A stretch of 13,300 nucleotides of DNA from JBEKLJ01 sp050010255 (GTDB lineage Bacteria > Acidobacteriota > Terriglobia > Bryobacterales > Bryobacteraceae), in contig JBEKLJ010000090.1 of the NCBI GenBank assembly GCA_050010255.1, positions 1 through 13,300 of the forward strand, in the 5' to 3' direction. A program made the translations under genes and the position numbers. Positions 5,642 to 13,084 of this stretch are shown piece after piece; positions within the stretch are counted from its first letter, which is position 1; every line of letters starts with the position of its first letter. The notes under the pieces were generated by a model. That model had not been told where the DNA came from, made no database searches, and was given only the letters and a program-made list of their open reading frames with translations.

Positions 5642-7933
5642 TCATAACCGGCGGAGTATGCGGCTGGTGACCGGCTGCTGCTCCCGACCGTTCACGAGCA
5701 GCTTATCCAGGTTGACGTAATAGGTCAACTCCCGGCCCTTGGTCAGCCCGCGGGCGCTGTCCACCAGCGTGGCGTCGCCTCCGCTGAGCAGGATCCGCTC
5801 CTCGGTGGTGTAGTACTCGGCGTGTTCGCCCGCGCCCCTCAGCGTGCGGCCGGGCGTCGCCCGCACGACCACGACCTTCCCGTCGGCGAAAGCTCGGTCG
5901 AGCGAGGAGGCGGCGTTGGCGTCGTTGAGCCAGGCGCGAAGCTCGGCCGCCTTAACATCCATGCCCGGCCGGGTGAGGTGCACCCCGCCGGTATAGTGCG
6001 CCGTGCGGCTCGATTCCGTGTAGACCAGGGCAGCCGCGTCGATGGAGACGAAAGCGGGCGCCGCGGCTGGCGCCGCGGGCGCCGCCCCGGCCGCCGTCTG
6101 CTTCGTGGGGTCCTTCTGCCGATCCACGAACCGGGTGCGAACGTGCCCCTGGGCCGTGAGCACGCGCTGCTCGCGGTCGATGTCGATCGTGTCGGCTCGG
6201 ATGCGGTCTGCGCCCTGCCAGGCCATCGCCTGCCCCTCGTAATGGATTTTCTGGTTGCGCTCGGTGGTCCGCATGCGCTCGGCCTGGGCCTCGAGCGGCC
6301 GGTCGCCGGAGAGCATCGCCGAAGACCTGCCCTGGCTATCGGGCAGGCGCGTGGAGAACACGTTTCCCTCGGCCGTGACGTCCCCGGACTTCTGGTCGAG
6401 CAGGATGCGGTCGGCCGAGGTCGCGCCGGCGGCGTCCCAGAAGCGGGCGCCCTGCTCGAGCGTGATGAGGTTTCGCGCTTCCTCGAGCACCGCGCGGTGC
6501 GCCCGCGCCTGCCGCTCGCCTTCCTGGTAGCGGAAGTCGTTCCACTGCTCCATCCGCGTGAGCTGGCCGGTGGCGGGATCGAACGTGGCGTTCAGGTCCC
6601 GGCTCCAGGTCAGCATGGGGGCGCCCGCCGTCCTCTCATTCTGGCCGGACGCGGCAGGCGGCTCGGGGTCCGTGCGCGTGGCGGCGCCGGTCGCGCTGAA
6701 CGACCGCACCACGTTCTCCGGTCCGTAGACCACCGACATCCGCTCGGCATCCAGCGTGCGGTGGCGCTGTTCGGGGCGATTCGGCAAGAACTCGAGCCGG
6801 CCCGGCGCCTGCGTCTCGACCATCTCGATCTCGCGGCCGCCCGAGCGCATCTTGAGCAGGATGGTCTCGCTCTTCAGCAGCCGGGTCTCGGGGGTCAGGA
6901 CGCCCCTGCGCGGCACGGGCGTGGACTGGAGCGCGGAGCCTCCCCGCGCCAGCGCCTGCCGGAGCTCGCTCCCCCCCGACGCGGTATCGAAGAGCATCTC
7001 GACCCACTGCGTGCTGATGGTCGTGCGCGCGGTGTCCGTCACGGACACCAGCCGGGCGTTCGGATCGGCCAGGATGCGCCGGATCTCGCCGTCGGAGTTC
7101 AGCTCCATGAGCAGATGATCGGCCGAGTACTCCAGCTCGCGGCCCGGCCGGCGGTCCGTTCCGCGCGGCTGCTGCACCTCTACCTGGTCGATCTCCCTGT
7201 CCTTGAGCTTGATGACGGCCTGGCCGCCCTCCAGCGTCGTGGTGCCGCGCGTGAGCCGCGACCAACCGTTGAGCAGCACCACCGCGTCATGTTCCTTGTA
7301 GATGAGCTCGCCGGCCTCGATCGTCATGGGCTGGCTGGCGGCGTCGCGGCCGCGCCAGTGCACCTCCACCTGGCTCTTCAGGACCAGGTCGCGCACCAGC
7401 GGGTCGTAGGATGCGCCGACCGCGTGGCCGTCTCCCTGGTCGAATGAGAAGCTGGCCGCCCGCTCGGTGCGCATCCTGCCGGTCCGGGCCTCGTAGGTGA
7501 CGCCCGAGGTGCGGACTTCGAGCTGCCGTCCGCGCGGCGGCCCTTCGGCCGGCACGCCCAGGGCGATGTCAACCTCCCCATCCGAGTACAGCGTCCCTTG
7601 GCCCTCGTCGAACTGCGCTTTGGCGCTGCGAATGTGGTCGTGCTCCCTCCCCCCGTTCTTGTAGACGATCACCTCGACCTCTTCGATCTCCACCAGACCG
7701 GGGTCGTTCAGCCGGCGGAAGCGCTTGGCGCGGACCTCGACAATGCCATGTGTGGCTTCGTCTTTCCTCCAGACCCAGCTCTGCGCAGCCGCGTCGGTGT
7801 TGGTGGGGAGGGGCTGCGGGCGCGGCGGCGCCTGGCGGGCTAGAGTGCGCTTCTGAGCGAAGTAGGTGAATCCGACCGCGCCGGCGATGAGGACGATGGC
7901 CAGCAGCAGCAGACCGCGCGTGCCCCGCAACAT
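5642..7933 (-). CDS. Large LptC/OstA (LptA)-type periplasmic LPS transport protein
   Basis: This is predicted to be an inner-membrane-anchored periplasmic protein forming the beta-jellyroll bridge for LPS between LptB2FG and the outer membrane. From the ATG at 7933 it has 763 residues, far more than LptC (about 190) or LptA (about 185). One helix lies at about 7-25 (LLLLAIVLIAGAVGF). It is followed by an LptC-like region with many short strands, then repeated OstA-like units: phrases such as YSDGEVDI, LLNGWSRLTRG, VTAEGNVFSTR, LTAQGHVRTRF and HYTGGVHLTRP recur. An Ala/Pro linker near 608-628 separates the last unit. The ATG at 7933 has GGGAG four bases upstream and gives a clean membrane anchor; a GTG at 7975 would add 14 residues. 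It lies one base before lptB and diverges from the oxidoreductase gene. The fusion of LptC-like and LptA-like parts is inferred from pattern. Confidence 0.85.
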   Translation of the reverse strand: MLRGTRGLLLLAIVLIAGAVGFTYFAQKRTLARQAPPRPQPLPTNTDAAAQSWVWRKDEATHGIVEVRAKRFRRLNDPGLVEIEEVEVIVYKNGGREHDHIRSAKAQFDEGQGTLYSDGEVDIALGVPAEGPPRGRQLEVRTSGVTYEARTGRMRTERAASFSFDQGDGHAVGASYDPLVRDLVLKSQVEVHWRGRDAASQPMTIEAGELIYKEHDAVVLLNGWSRLTRGTTTLEGGQAVIKLKDREIDQVEVQQPRGTDRRPGRELEYSADHLLMELNSDGEIRRILADPNARLVSVTDTARTTISTQWVEMLFDTASGGSELRQALARGGSALQSTPVPRRGVLTPETRLLKSETILLKMRSGGREIEMVETQAPGRLEFLPNRPEQRHRTLDAERMSVVYGPENVVRSFSATGAATRTDPEPPAASGQNERTAGAPMLTWSRDLNATFDPATGQLTRMEQWNDFRYQEGERQARAHRAVLEEARNLITLEQGARFWDAAGATSADRILLDQKSGDVTAEGNVFSTRLPDSQGRSSAMLSGDRPLEAQAERMRTTERNQKIHYEGQAMAWQGADRIRADTIDIDREQRVLTAQGHVRTRFVDRQKDPTKQTAAGAAPAAPAAAPAFVSIDAAALVYTESSRTAHYTGGVHLTRPGMDVKAAELRAWLNDANAASSLDRAFADGKVVVVRATPGRTLRGAGEHAEYYTTEERILLSGGDATLVDSARGLTKGRELTYYVNLDKLLVNGREQQPVTSRILRRL

Positions 7934-7976
7934 GCTGCTCCCAAGATAGCAGGTGGGCCGGAGCGGAAAGGTCACA

Positions 7977-7990
7977 GACGCTCAAGCGTC
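7977..7990. promoter_or_regulatory. Short palindrome in the divergent lpt/oxidoreductase promoter region
   Basis: GACGCT (7977-7982) and AGCGTC (7985-7990) form a perfect 6-base inverted repeat around CA, inside the 96-base gap between two divergent genes. The position fits an operator or a simple structural palindrome. The sequence alone cannot say which, and I do not recognise a regulator for it. Confidence 0.3.
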
Positions 7991-8001
7991 AGGGGGCGGC
8001 G

Positions 8002-8010
8002 TGCTACCAT
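8002..8010 (+). promoter_or_regulatory. Candidate extended -10 promoter element for the oxidoreductase gene
   Basis: TGCTACCAT fits TGn plus TAnnnT, an extended -10 form, and ends 19 bases before the ATG at 8030. A similar TGCTACCCT occurs upstream of mreB. The -35 position (around 7982-7987) is poor. The call rests on pattern only. Confidence 0.35.
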
Positions 8011-8029
8011 TCAGCGCAGAGACCTAGGC

Positions 8030-9010
8030 ATGGAGAAGCTTCGCGTAGCAGTGATCGGCGCGGGGGCGTTCGGGCGGAACCACCTGCGAGTGGTGAGCCG
8101 ATCGGAGGGGGCCACGCTGGCGGCCGTGGTGGATGCCGATGCCGCGCGCGCCGCCGCTGCCGCGGCTGAATTCGGCTGCCCGGCGGTGGAGTTGGTGGAC
8201 GTGCCCGCGCGGGCCGATGCGGCGATCGTCGCCGTCACCACCAGCGCGCACGCCGAAGTCGGCTGCCGGCTGCTCGAGGCCGGCCTGGACGTCCTGGTCG
8301 AGAAGCCCATCGCCGGGGACTTGCCCTCCGCGCGCCGGCTGGTCGACACCGCTCACGCGCGTGGCCGCATCCTCCAGGTGGGCCACCTGGAGCGGTTCAA
8401 TCCCGCCGTCACGGCGCTGAAAAGAATCCTCACCGTGCCCCTCTTCTTCGAGGTGCACCGGCTGAGCGTGTTCACACCGCGCAGCCTGGACGTGGATGTG
8501 GTGCTCGATCTGATGATCCACGACCTGGACATCCTGCTCGACCTGGCCGGCCAAGCTCCCGAGGAGATCCGCGCGGCGGGGATCTCGATCCTTTCGCCCC
8601 GGGTGGACATCGCCAACGTGCGCCTGGCGTTCCCGAACGGCTGCATCGCCAATCTGACCGCCAGCCGCGTCTCGACCGAGCGGGTCCGCAAGCTGCGCGT
8701 GTTCCAGCCGCGGCAGTACGTCTCGCTCGACTACGCGCGGCAGGAGGCCGCGGTCTTCGAGGTCAGCCAGGCGCGCGAGATCGGATGCCGCATGTTGCCG
8801 GTCGAGAAGGACGAGCCGCTCAAGCTGGAGCTGGCGAGCTTCCTCGAAGCGGTGCGCAGGCGTCGCGAGCCTGTGGCCAGCGGCGAGGACGGCTATCGGG
8901 CGCTCGAGGTCGCGCTGGCCATCCTTGATAGAATTGAGGAGCACTCCCGCGTAGTCGCTCAGTCGCTGGCGGCGTGGAGCACTGCGGCGCGGTCCCCGGC
9001 GCGGGGGTGA
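8030..9010 (+). CDS. Gfo/Idh/MocA family NAD(P)-dependent oxidoreductase, GnnA-like
   Basis: This is a 326-residue cytoplasmic dehydrogenase. The N-terminal Rossmann fold shows VAVIGAGAFGRNH (7-18); the family motif EKPIAG is at 91-96; GHLERFNP is at 118-125; and the catalytic D-x3-H-x2-D pattern is DLMIHDLD (160-167, with H164). Length and order match the family. The QVGHLERFNP stretch resembles, from memory, oxidoreductases in lipid A gene clusters such as GnnA, which oxidises the 3-hydroxyl of UDP-GlcNAc before GnnB transaminates it, giving a 3-amino sugar for lipid A. It is divergent from LPS transport genes, which fits, but no gnnB or lpx gene is in view, so the substrate stays unproven. 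The ATG at 8030 has only a weak AGAG upstream. A TonB-type gene follows after 44 bases. Confidence 0.88.
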   Translation: MEKLRVAVIGAGAFGRNHLRVVSRSEGATLAAVVDADAARAAAAAAEFGCPAVELVDVPARADAAIVAVTTSAHAEVGCRLLEAGLDVLVEKPIAGDLPSARRLVDTAHARGRILQVGHLERFNPAVTALKRILTVPLFFEVHRLSVFTPRSLDVDVVLDLMIHDLDILLDLAGQAPEEIRAAGISILSPRVDIANVRLAFPNGCIANLTASRVSTERVRKLRVFQPRQYVSLDYARQEAAVFEVSQAREIGCRMLPVEKDEPLKLELASFLEAVRRRREPVASGEDGYRALEVALAILDRIEEHSRVVAQSLAAWSTAARSPARG

Positions 9011-9054
9011 GCCGCCGCTGCCGCCGGGCGGCCCCGCGCCGCGTGGAAGCCCGA

Positions 9055-10083
9055 ATGGAAGCGCTTTCCCGTCCTCCCGAGGCGTTCCGAAAGGAGCCCG
9101 AATTCGTCCTGGAGCGGAGCCTTCCGGGGGGCCCGCCGCCCAAGCGCACGGCTGCCTGGGCGGCGTCCGTGGTCCTGCATGCGCTGGGTGTGGGCGTGCT
9201 GGTGGTGCTGTCGCAAGGCGCGCCCGAGCCGCGGGAATCTCACAGCATGCGTGTCGCGGCCACGCTGATTGCCCCACCGCGCGAGCTGACGCAAACCGCG
9301 CCCAACCGCGGCCGCATCGGGCGCGAGTTCAGCCTGGAGAATCTGGTGCCCCGCCCGCCGCTGCGAGTGCCGGCGGCCATTCCGCCGATGGCGCGCGCGG
9401 CCCAGCCGCCGGAGCCGCCCGTTCTGAGGCGGCCCCCGGCTTTGCCCGAGCCTCCCAGCATCGATGCGGCGAAGGCGCCCCTGCCGCCCGGCCCGGCCCC
9501 GCCGCCACCGCCGCCGCAGATTCAGGCGGAAGAGAAGCCCAAGCTGGCCTTCGAGACTCCGGGCCGGTTCTCGCCCCCGCCGAACTCCTCCGGGCTGGCG
9601 CCACGCCTCCAGCCGCCCGGCAGTTCGGTCATGGAAGCGGCGCGAGCGGCCGTGCGCAGCGGCCGGGGCGGGGTCATTGTCGGCGATCAGGACTTGGCCG
9701 GCTCGGCCGGCATCGGCGGCGGGCTGCTGCAGGCGCCCGCCCCCGGCCGGACCGCCACCGCGCTGGAGATGATCAGCGACCCAACCGGAGTGGACTTCAA
9801 GCCCTACCTGATCCAGATCCTCGCTGCGGTGAAGCGCAACTGGCTGGCGGTGATCCCCGAGAGCGCGCGCTTGGGCCGCGCCGGCCGCGTCGCGATCGAG
9901 TTCGCCATCAACCGCGACGGCCACGTGCCGAAGCTGGTCATCGCCATGCCCTCCGGCACCGACGCGCTGGACCGGGCCGCCGTGGCCGGCATCAGCGCCT
10001 CGAATCCCTTCCCTCCGCTGCCCTCCGAGTTCAGGGGGGACCAGATCCGGTTGCAGTTCACGTTTTCCTACAACTTGCGCTGA
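9055..10083 (+). CDS. TonB-type energy transducer with proline-rich periplasmic spacer
   Basis: From the ATG at 9055 (GGAAG about five bases upstream) the protein has 342 residues. It has a short cytoplasmic N-terminus, one membrane helix at about 33-53 (AAWAASVVLHALGVGVLVVL), a long Pro/Ala-rich spacer (about 85-200, with a run of prolines) and a C-terminal TonB/TolA-like domain at about 241-342. The last contains VKRNWLAVIPESARLG, GRVAIEFAINRDGHV and a final beta-rich FTFSYNLR. Such proteins couple the proton motive force, through ExbB/ExbD or TolQ/TolR, to the outer membrane; no such partner genes are in the window. A GTG at 8974, inside the preceding gene, would add 27 Arg-rich residues and is unlikely. 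Whether it serves TonB receptors or a Tol-like role in envelope constriction cannot be told. Confidence 0.87.
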   Translation: MEALSRPPEAFRKEPEFVLERSLPGGPPPKRTAAWAASVVLHALGVGVLVVLSQGAPEPRESHSMRVAATLIAPPRELTQTAPNRGRIGREFSLENLVPRPPLRVPAAIPPMARAAQPPEPPVLRRPPALPEPPSIDAAKAPLPPGPAPPPPPPQIQAEEKPKLAFETPGRFSPPPNSSGLAPRLQPPGSSVMEAARAAVRSGRGGVIVGDQDLAGSAGIGGGLLQAPAPGRTATALEMISDPTGVDFKPYLIQILAAVKRNWLAVIPESARLGRAGRVAIEFAINRDGHVPKLVIAMPSGTDALDRAAVAGISASNPFPPLPSEFRGDQIRLQFTFSYNLR

Positions 10084-10128
10084 CGGGCGCGCCGGCGCCG
10101 GTCAGCCCGCCGGGGAAGCTGTTTTCGG

Positions 10129-10158
10129 TTGGCTGGCGCGACCCCCCTATGCTACCCT
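10129..10158 (+). promoter_or_regulatory. Candidate mreB promoter
   Basis: TTGGCT (10129-10134) lies 18 bases before TACCCT (10153-10158), which also has a TGn extension (TGCTACCCT). This would start transcription roughly 105 bases before the mreB ATG and give mreB its own leader. The call rests on pattern only; the upstream TonB-type gene ends at 10083, so read-through is also possible. Confidence 0.4.
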
Positions 10159-10274
10159 CGGAAGGGATCGGGCGCATCGTTTTTCGTTCGTAAACCTTTG
10201 GGAGGCCACTGTTTTCTGGAACGGCGGGCCGGGAGCGGTTCCCGCCGCGCGGAAGGCGTGTCGAGACTTCAACC

Positions 10275-11300
10275 ATGAACCTGCGTTCCCTATTCAGCCT
10301 GTTCTCCTCGGACCTGGCCATTGACCTGGGGACCGCGAACACCCTGGTTTATGCCAAAGGGAAAGGGATCGTGGTGAACGAGCCCTCTATCGTCGCCATC
10401 AACAAGAACAACGGGGAGGTGGAGGCCGTCGGGAAAGAGGCCAAGGAAATGCTGGGCCGCACTCCCGGCAACATCGTGGCCATCCGGCCGATGAAGGACG
10501 GCGTGATCGCCGATTTCAAGGTCACCGAGCGCATGCTGAACTACTTCATTCAGAAGGCGCACGGGCGGAAGATGCTGGTGCATCCGCGCATCGTCATCGG
10601 CGTTCCCTGCGAAATCACCCAGGTGGAGAAGCGCGCCGTGGTGGACTCCGCCTACCGCGCCAAGGCCAGCGAGGTGCACCTGGTGGAGCAGGCCATGGTG
10701 GCCGCCATCGGCGCGGGCCTGCCGATCACCGAGCCCTGTGGCAACATGATCGTGGATATCGGCGGCGGCACCACCGACGTGGCCGTGATCTCGCTTTCCG
10801 GCATCGTCTACTCGCGCTCCGTCCGCGTGGCGGGCAACGAGATGGACGAGGCGATCGCGCAGTACCTCAAGCGCAAGTACAACCTGTTGATCGGCGAGCG
10901 CAGCGCCGAGCAGGTCAAGATCCAGATCGGCTCGGCCTACCCGCTGGACCGGCCGCTGACCATGGAGATCAAGGGGCGCAACCTCATCGAGGGCGTGCCC
11001 AGGACCATCACCATCGACGACAGCGAGATCCGCGAGGCGCTTTCGGAGTGCGTGGCCACGATCATGAACGCCATCCGCGTGGCGCTGGAGCGCACGCCGC
11101 CCGAGCTGAGCGCCGACATCAGCGACCGTGGCATCGTGCTCACCGGGGGCGGCGCCCTTCTGAAGAATCTCGACCGGCGGATCCGGGAAGAGACGGGCCT
11201 GCCGGTTTCGATCGCCGACGACCCGCTGGCGAGCGTCGTGCTCGGCACGGGCAAGATGCTCACCGATTTCAGGCTGCTGCGCAAGATCTCGCTGGAGTAG
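10275..11300 (+). CDS. mreB: Rod shape-determining protein MreB
   Basis: MreB is the bacterial actin homologue that polymerises under the inner membrane and guides lateral wall synthesis by the elongasome. The 341-residue length is typical. Actin-fold motifs are clear: phosphate-1 DLAIDLGTANTLVYAKGKG (13-31), phosphate-2 DIGGGTTDVAV (161-171) and the adenosine motif IVLTGGGALL near 288-297. The N-terminal MNLRSLFSLFSSD could form a short amphipathic membrane-binding segment. The ATG at 10275 gives the standard N-terminus, though GGAAGG at 10251-10256 is too far away to be a good ribosome site. Usually mreC and mreD follow; here they do not, and the next sequence is non-coding and then accessory, so mreB appears to be orphaned from its usual operon. 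Confidence 0.98.
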   Translation: MNLRSLFSLFSSDLAIDLGTANTLVYAKGKGIVVNEPSIVAINKNNGEVEAVGKEAKEMLGRTPGNIVAIRPMKDGVIADFKVTERMLNYFIQKAHGRKMLVHPRIVIGVPCEITQVEKRAVVDSAYRAKASEVHLVEQAMVAAIGAGLPITEPCGNMIVDIGGGTTDVAVISLSGIVYSRSVRVAGNEMDEAIAQYLKRKYNLLIGERSAEQVKIQIGSAYPLDRPLTMEIKGRNLIEGVPRTITIDDSEIREALSECVATIMNAIRVALERTPPELSADISDRGIVLTGGGALLKNLDRRIREETGLPVSIADDPLASVVLGTGKMLTDFRLLRKISLE

Positions 11301-11323
11301 GCCGGGCCGGCTTCGTCGCCAGA

Positions 11324-11338
11324 CCGGCGTTCCGCCGG
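11324..11338 (+). terminator. Hairpin downstream of mreB, possible weak terminator
   Basis: CCGGCG (11324-11329) and CGCCGG (11333-11338) form a perfect 6-base stem with a three-base loop, 23 bases after the mreB stop. A second small palindrome, GCCGGGCCGGC (11301-11311), follows the stop codon directly. There is no T-run, so factor-independent termination is doubtful. Confidence 0.3.
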
Positions 11339-11465
11339 CGCGCCGCGTGCAGATTACGGGCGCGGGTAGCCGGGATTCCTCATCACGACCGTAGCGAGGC
11401 GTGACGAGAGGGCCGCACAAGCATCAAGCGACGCCGCAAGGCGCGCGCGCGCGACCGGCGCCCTG

Positions 11466-11563
11466 ACAAGAATCGGGGCCAGACACCACTTTTCGCTTTC
11501 CAAGGTCCTCGAAGGTGAGGGAGTTGCACACGCGAAAAGTGGCTGTCTGTACCCGGTTCTTGT
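11466..11563. repeat. 98-base near-perfect inverted repeat (MITE/REP-like element)
   Basis: The left arm (11466-11496, from ACAAGAATCGG to CACTTTTCGC) pairs with the right arm (11532-11563, from GCGAAAAGTGG to GGTTCTTGT). They match except for one extra base and three substitutions over 31-32 positions, around a 35-base centre. The transcript of either strand could form a long hairpin. The inner part, CAGACACCACTTTTCGC, recalls, from memory, palindromic repeats with CAGACACC/GGTGTCTG that are scattered in many soil bacteria and linked to IS200-like RAYT transposases. No transposase is present here, so this would be a non-autonomous copy. It sits in the gene-free stretch between mreB and the next gene; bases 11564-11758 beside it show no gene. 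Confidence 0.7.
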
Positions 11564-11758
11564 GACCGTCCACCCGTGCCACGGACTGCTATCGCGCGCC
11601 GCAGCCGGTCGCTGATGAGGAACCCGGTAATGGGTCAACCTGAGCCCGCGCAGACGAGCCGTCCCTTCCCAGAACGCCGCTTGGGGCCAACTTCCGGGTG
11701 GCCGACGATCCACTCATAATCCGCCGCAACAGAGAGCGCGGAGCCAGAATCAACGATA

Positions 11759-12256
11759 TTAGCAACCGCTCAACGGAGACTTCGGCCCGCGATACTCGGC
11801 CGGGAACTTGTGCTTAAGAGGGTTGTCATGGAACCATGAGCGCTCGTCCGAACGCAACGCTCGGTCAAACTCGACCCATAAACCCGCGACATGGTCACGC
11901 ATGACTCGAACCTCCTCTGCTGTCAGCGGCTTCGCTCCAATTCGAGCGGTGGATATATGAGCAAGTGTCACATGAATTCGGTCCCTCAGATCAGAGTGGG
12001 GCTTGGGGGGATTCCAACTCGAAATGTAGTCCGATGCGATCACGTCCTGCCTGTGCCGTGGTTCCAGGAAGAAGTACCAGAGATTACGCCAATGGACAAG
12101 GAAGGCTTCTAGCAAGAGGCAATCCAGCGGCGAAGGTGCGGGATGCAGGGTCGCCTGGTAGGAGTACTGAAGGGCATCCGCTTCGTAGCGTATCTCTCGC
12201 GCCAACTTGCTGCGATCATCATGCCTCGGCATGAATGCTTGCTTTGCTTTCGTCAT
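11759..12256 (-). CDS. Hypothetical protein, 165 residues, helical, accessory region
   Basis: I do not recognise a characterised family. The protein has 165 residues and is predicted to be mostly helical and soluble, with a Trp/Tyr/Phe-rich centre (LEAFLVHWRNLWYFFLEP, VIASDYISSW) and RIHVTLAHIS near residue 93. The order of these stretches resembles, from memory, a common group of uncharacterised bacterial proteins with an LLESFL.H.RNL..FF motif. R-x6-H in RIHVTLAH would fit the loose HEPN R-x4-6-H pattern, but this is weak. Sampled GC is about 58%, below the core genes. The ATG at 12256 is used; an ATG eight codons in is equally possible, since neither has a clear ribosome site. No partner gene lies next to it, so a toxin role has no contextual support. 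Confidence 0.7.
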   Translation of the reverse strand: MTKAKQAFMPRHDDRSKLAREIRYEADALQYSYQATLHPAPSPLDCLLLEAFLVHWRNLWYFFLEPRHRQDVIASDYISSWNPPKPHSDLRDRIHVTLAHISTARIGAKPLTAEEVRVMRDHVAGLWVEFDRALRSDERSWFHDNPLKHKFPAEYRGPKSPLSGC

Positions 12257-12711
12257 CTGCGCGCAATTCTACCACGGTTCGGTACAAACTGAGTTGATCG
12301 CCCGCGGGAAGTTTCGCCGAGCAACGGTTGATGATTGGGATCTTTTCACAGGCGCGGAAGGGCGCGGTCAAGCAACTTCGGGCACAACGCGCTAGAACCT
12401 ATCTCACAAATGCACGAGGCCCCTGTCGCGGCCGCGGGCAGCGCCCCGCCCCGCGGCGGCCCTCGGAAGCATCGGCAAACACCAGCCCACGAGTGGGGAG
12501 CCCTGCGCATGACGAGCTGAAATCGCACTGCTCGAGCCTCCCCGGGCGGCGGATGGAGGGAGCTTGAAGTCGGGGTCCAGATCTGAGTGAAGCCGACCTT
12601 GAGAGAGCTTAGGGCGATCTCAATGTAACACTCCGGACTAGCAACCGGCCACCCAGCCCGTCGAGGAACTCGCCGTTCGATGACACCAGACGAGCTGAAT
12701 CTGAAAGACTG
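12257..12711. other. 455-base stretch with no convincing gene
   Basis: Short open frames exist on both strands, but they lack ribosome sites, recognisable motifs and consistent codon use. A GC-rich block around 12420-12475 contains a 7-base stem, CCGCGGG (12432-12438) with CCCGCGG (12450-12456), which may simply follow from its composition. The end beyond 12690 leads into the stop of the next minus-strand gene. I see no RNA gene or clear promoter. Confidence 0.6.
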
Positions 12712-13083
12712 CTACTCTTCATCCTCCAGCAAATTGGCACCGAACACGACAGCCTGTCCGGTTCTGGTACACACGATGACGCGTTCGTGTTCGAGATCTA
12801 TGTCCAAGTCCTCGCCGCGCAGTCCTTGCCAGGTCGCTAGGTACTTCAACGTCCCACGTTTCTTCTCGACTTTAAGCTTCTTCTCTACTCCACCCTTCCA
12901 ATCCAGCCCAACCACCAGTTCGCCCTGGTCAGCCCGTGCCGCAAGGTCTGGACGCTCGAGACGCTCTTGCCGTCCTCGCTCCCAGCACCAGATGAGTCCT
13001 TCATCCGGACCTTCCCACATCTTGCTCCAACTCAAACCCTCACGAATCGGTTCGTCAATGGAACGGTGCAAGCGTGTGGCCAT
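12712..13083 (-). CDS. Hypothetical protein, 123 residues, downstream of a BRCT-domain gene
   Basis: I do not recognise the family. The start is the ATG at 13083-13081: a strong ribosome site GGAGGTG lies about seven bases upstream inside the previous gene, and the ATG comes one base after that gene's TGA. The longer frame to 13128 would overlap the BRCT gene and is rejected. The protein is Trp-rich at the N-terminus (LSWSKMWEGPDEGLIWCWER), has a Lys-rich middle (KKLKVEKKRG) and an acidic C-terminus ending NLLEDEE. The second half looks like beta strands (ERVIVCTRTGQAVVF). There is no signal peptide or membrane helix. The coupling to the BRCT protein suggests a related task, possibly in DNA metabolism; this is inference from position only. 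Confidence 0.75.
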   Translation of the reverse strand: MATRLHRSIDEPIREGLSWSKMWEGPDEGLIWCWERGRQERLERPDLAARADQGELVVGLDWKGGVEKKLKVEKKRGTLKYLATWQGLRGEDLDIDLEHERVIVCTRTGQAVVFGANLLEDEE

Positions 13084-13084
13084 C

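Noticed and set aside
5822..7447. 541-residue plus-strand open frame opposite the LptC/OstA-type gene
   Set aside because: The translation is low-complexity and Arg/Gly/Leu-rich without motifs, while the minus strand has a clear membrane anchor and OstA-like units.
8024..9277. 417-residue minus-strand frame opposite the oxidoreductase
   Set aside because: The plus strand carries complete Gfo/Idh/MocA motifs in order; the opposite frame has none.
10290..11420. 376-residue minus-strand frame opposite mreB
   Set aside because: It is a composition-driven mirror of mreB, His/Asp/Gly-rich with no known domain.
11441..11453. Alternating GC run that could form Z-DNA
   Set aside because: Thirteen bases of alternating GC are not surprising in DNA of this composition and have no associated feature.
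11354..11713. 119-residue minus-strand frame across the inverted repeat
   Set aside because: It runs through the whole 98-base inverted repeat, has no motif and no good ribosome site; the frame looks accidental.
12328..12567. Overlapping short frames on both strands in the gene-free stretch
   Set aside because: They lack ribosome sites and recognisable features, and depend on a GC-rich block that opens several frames at once.
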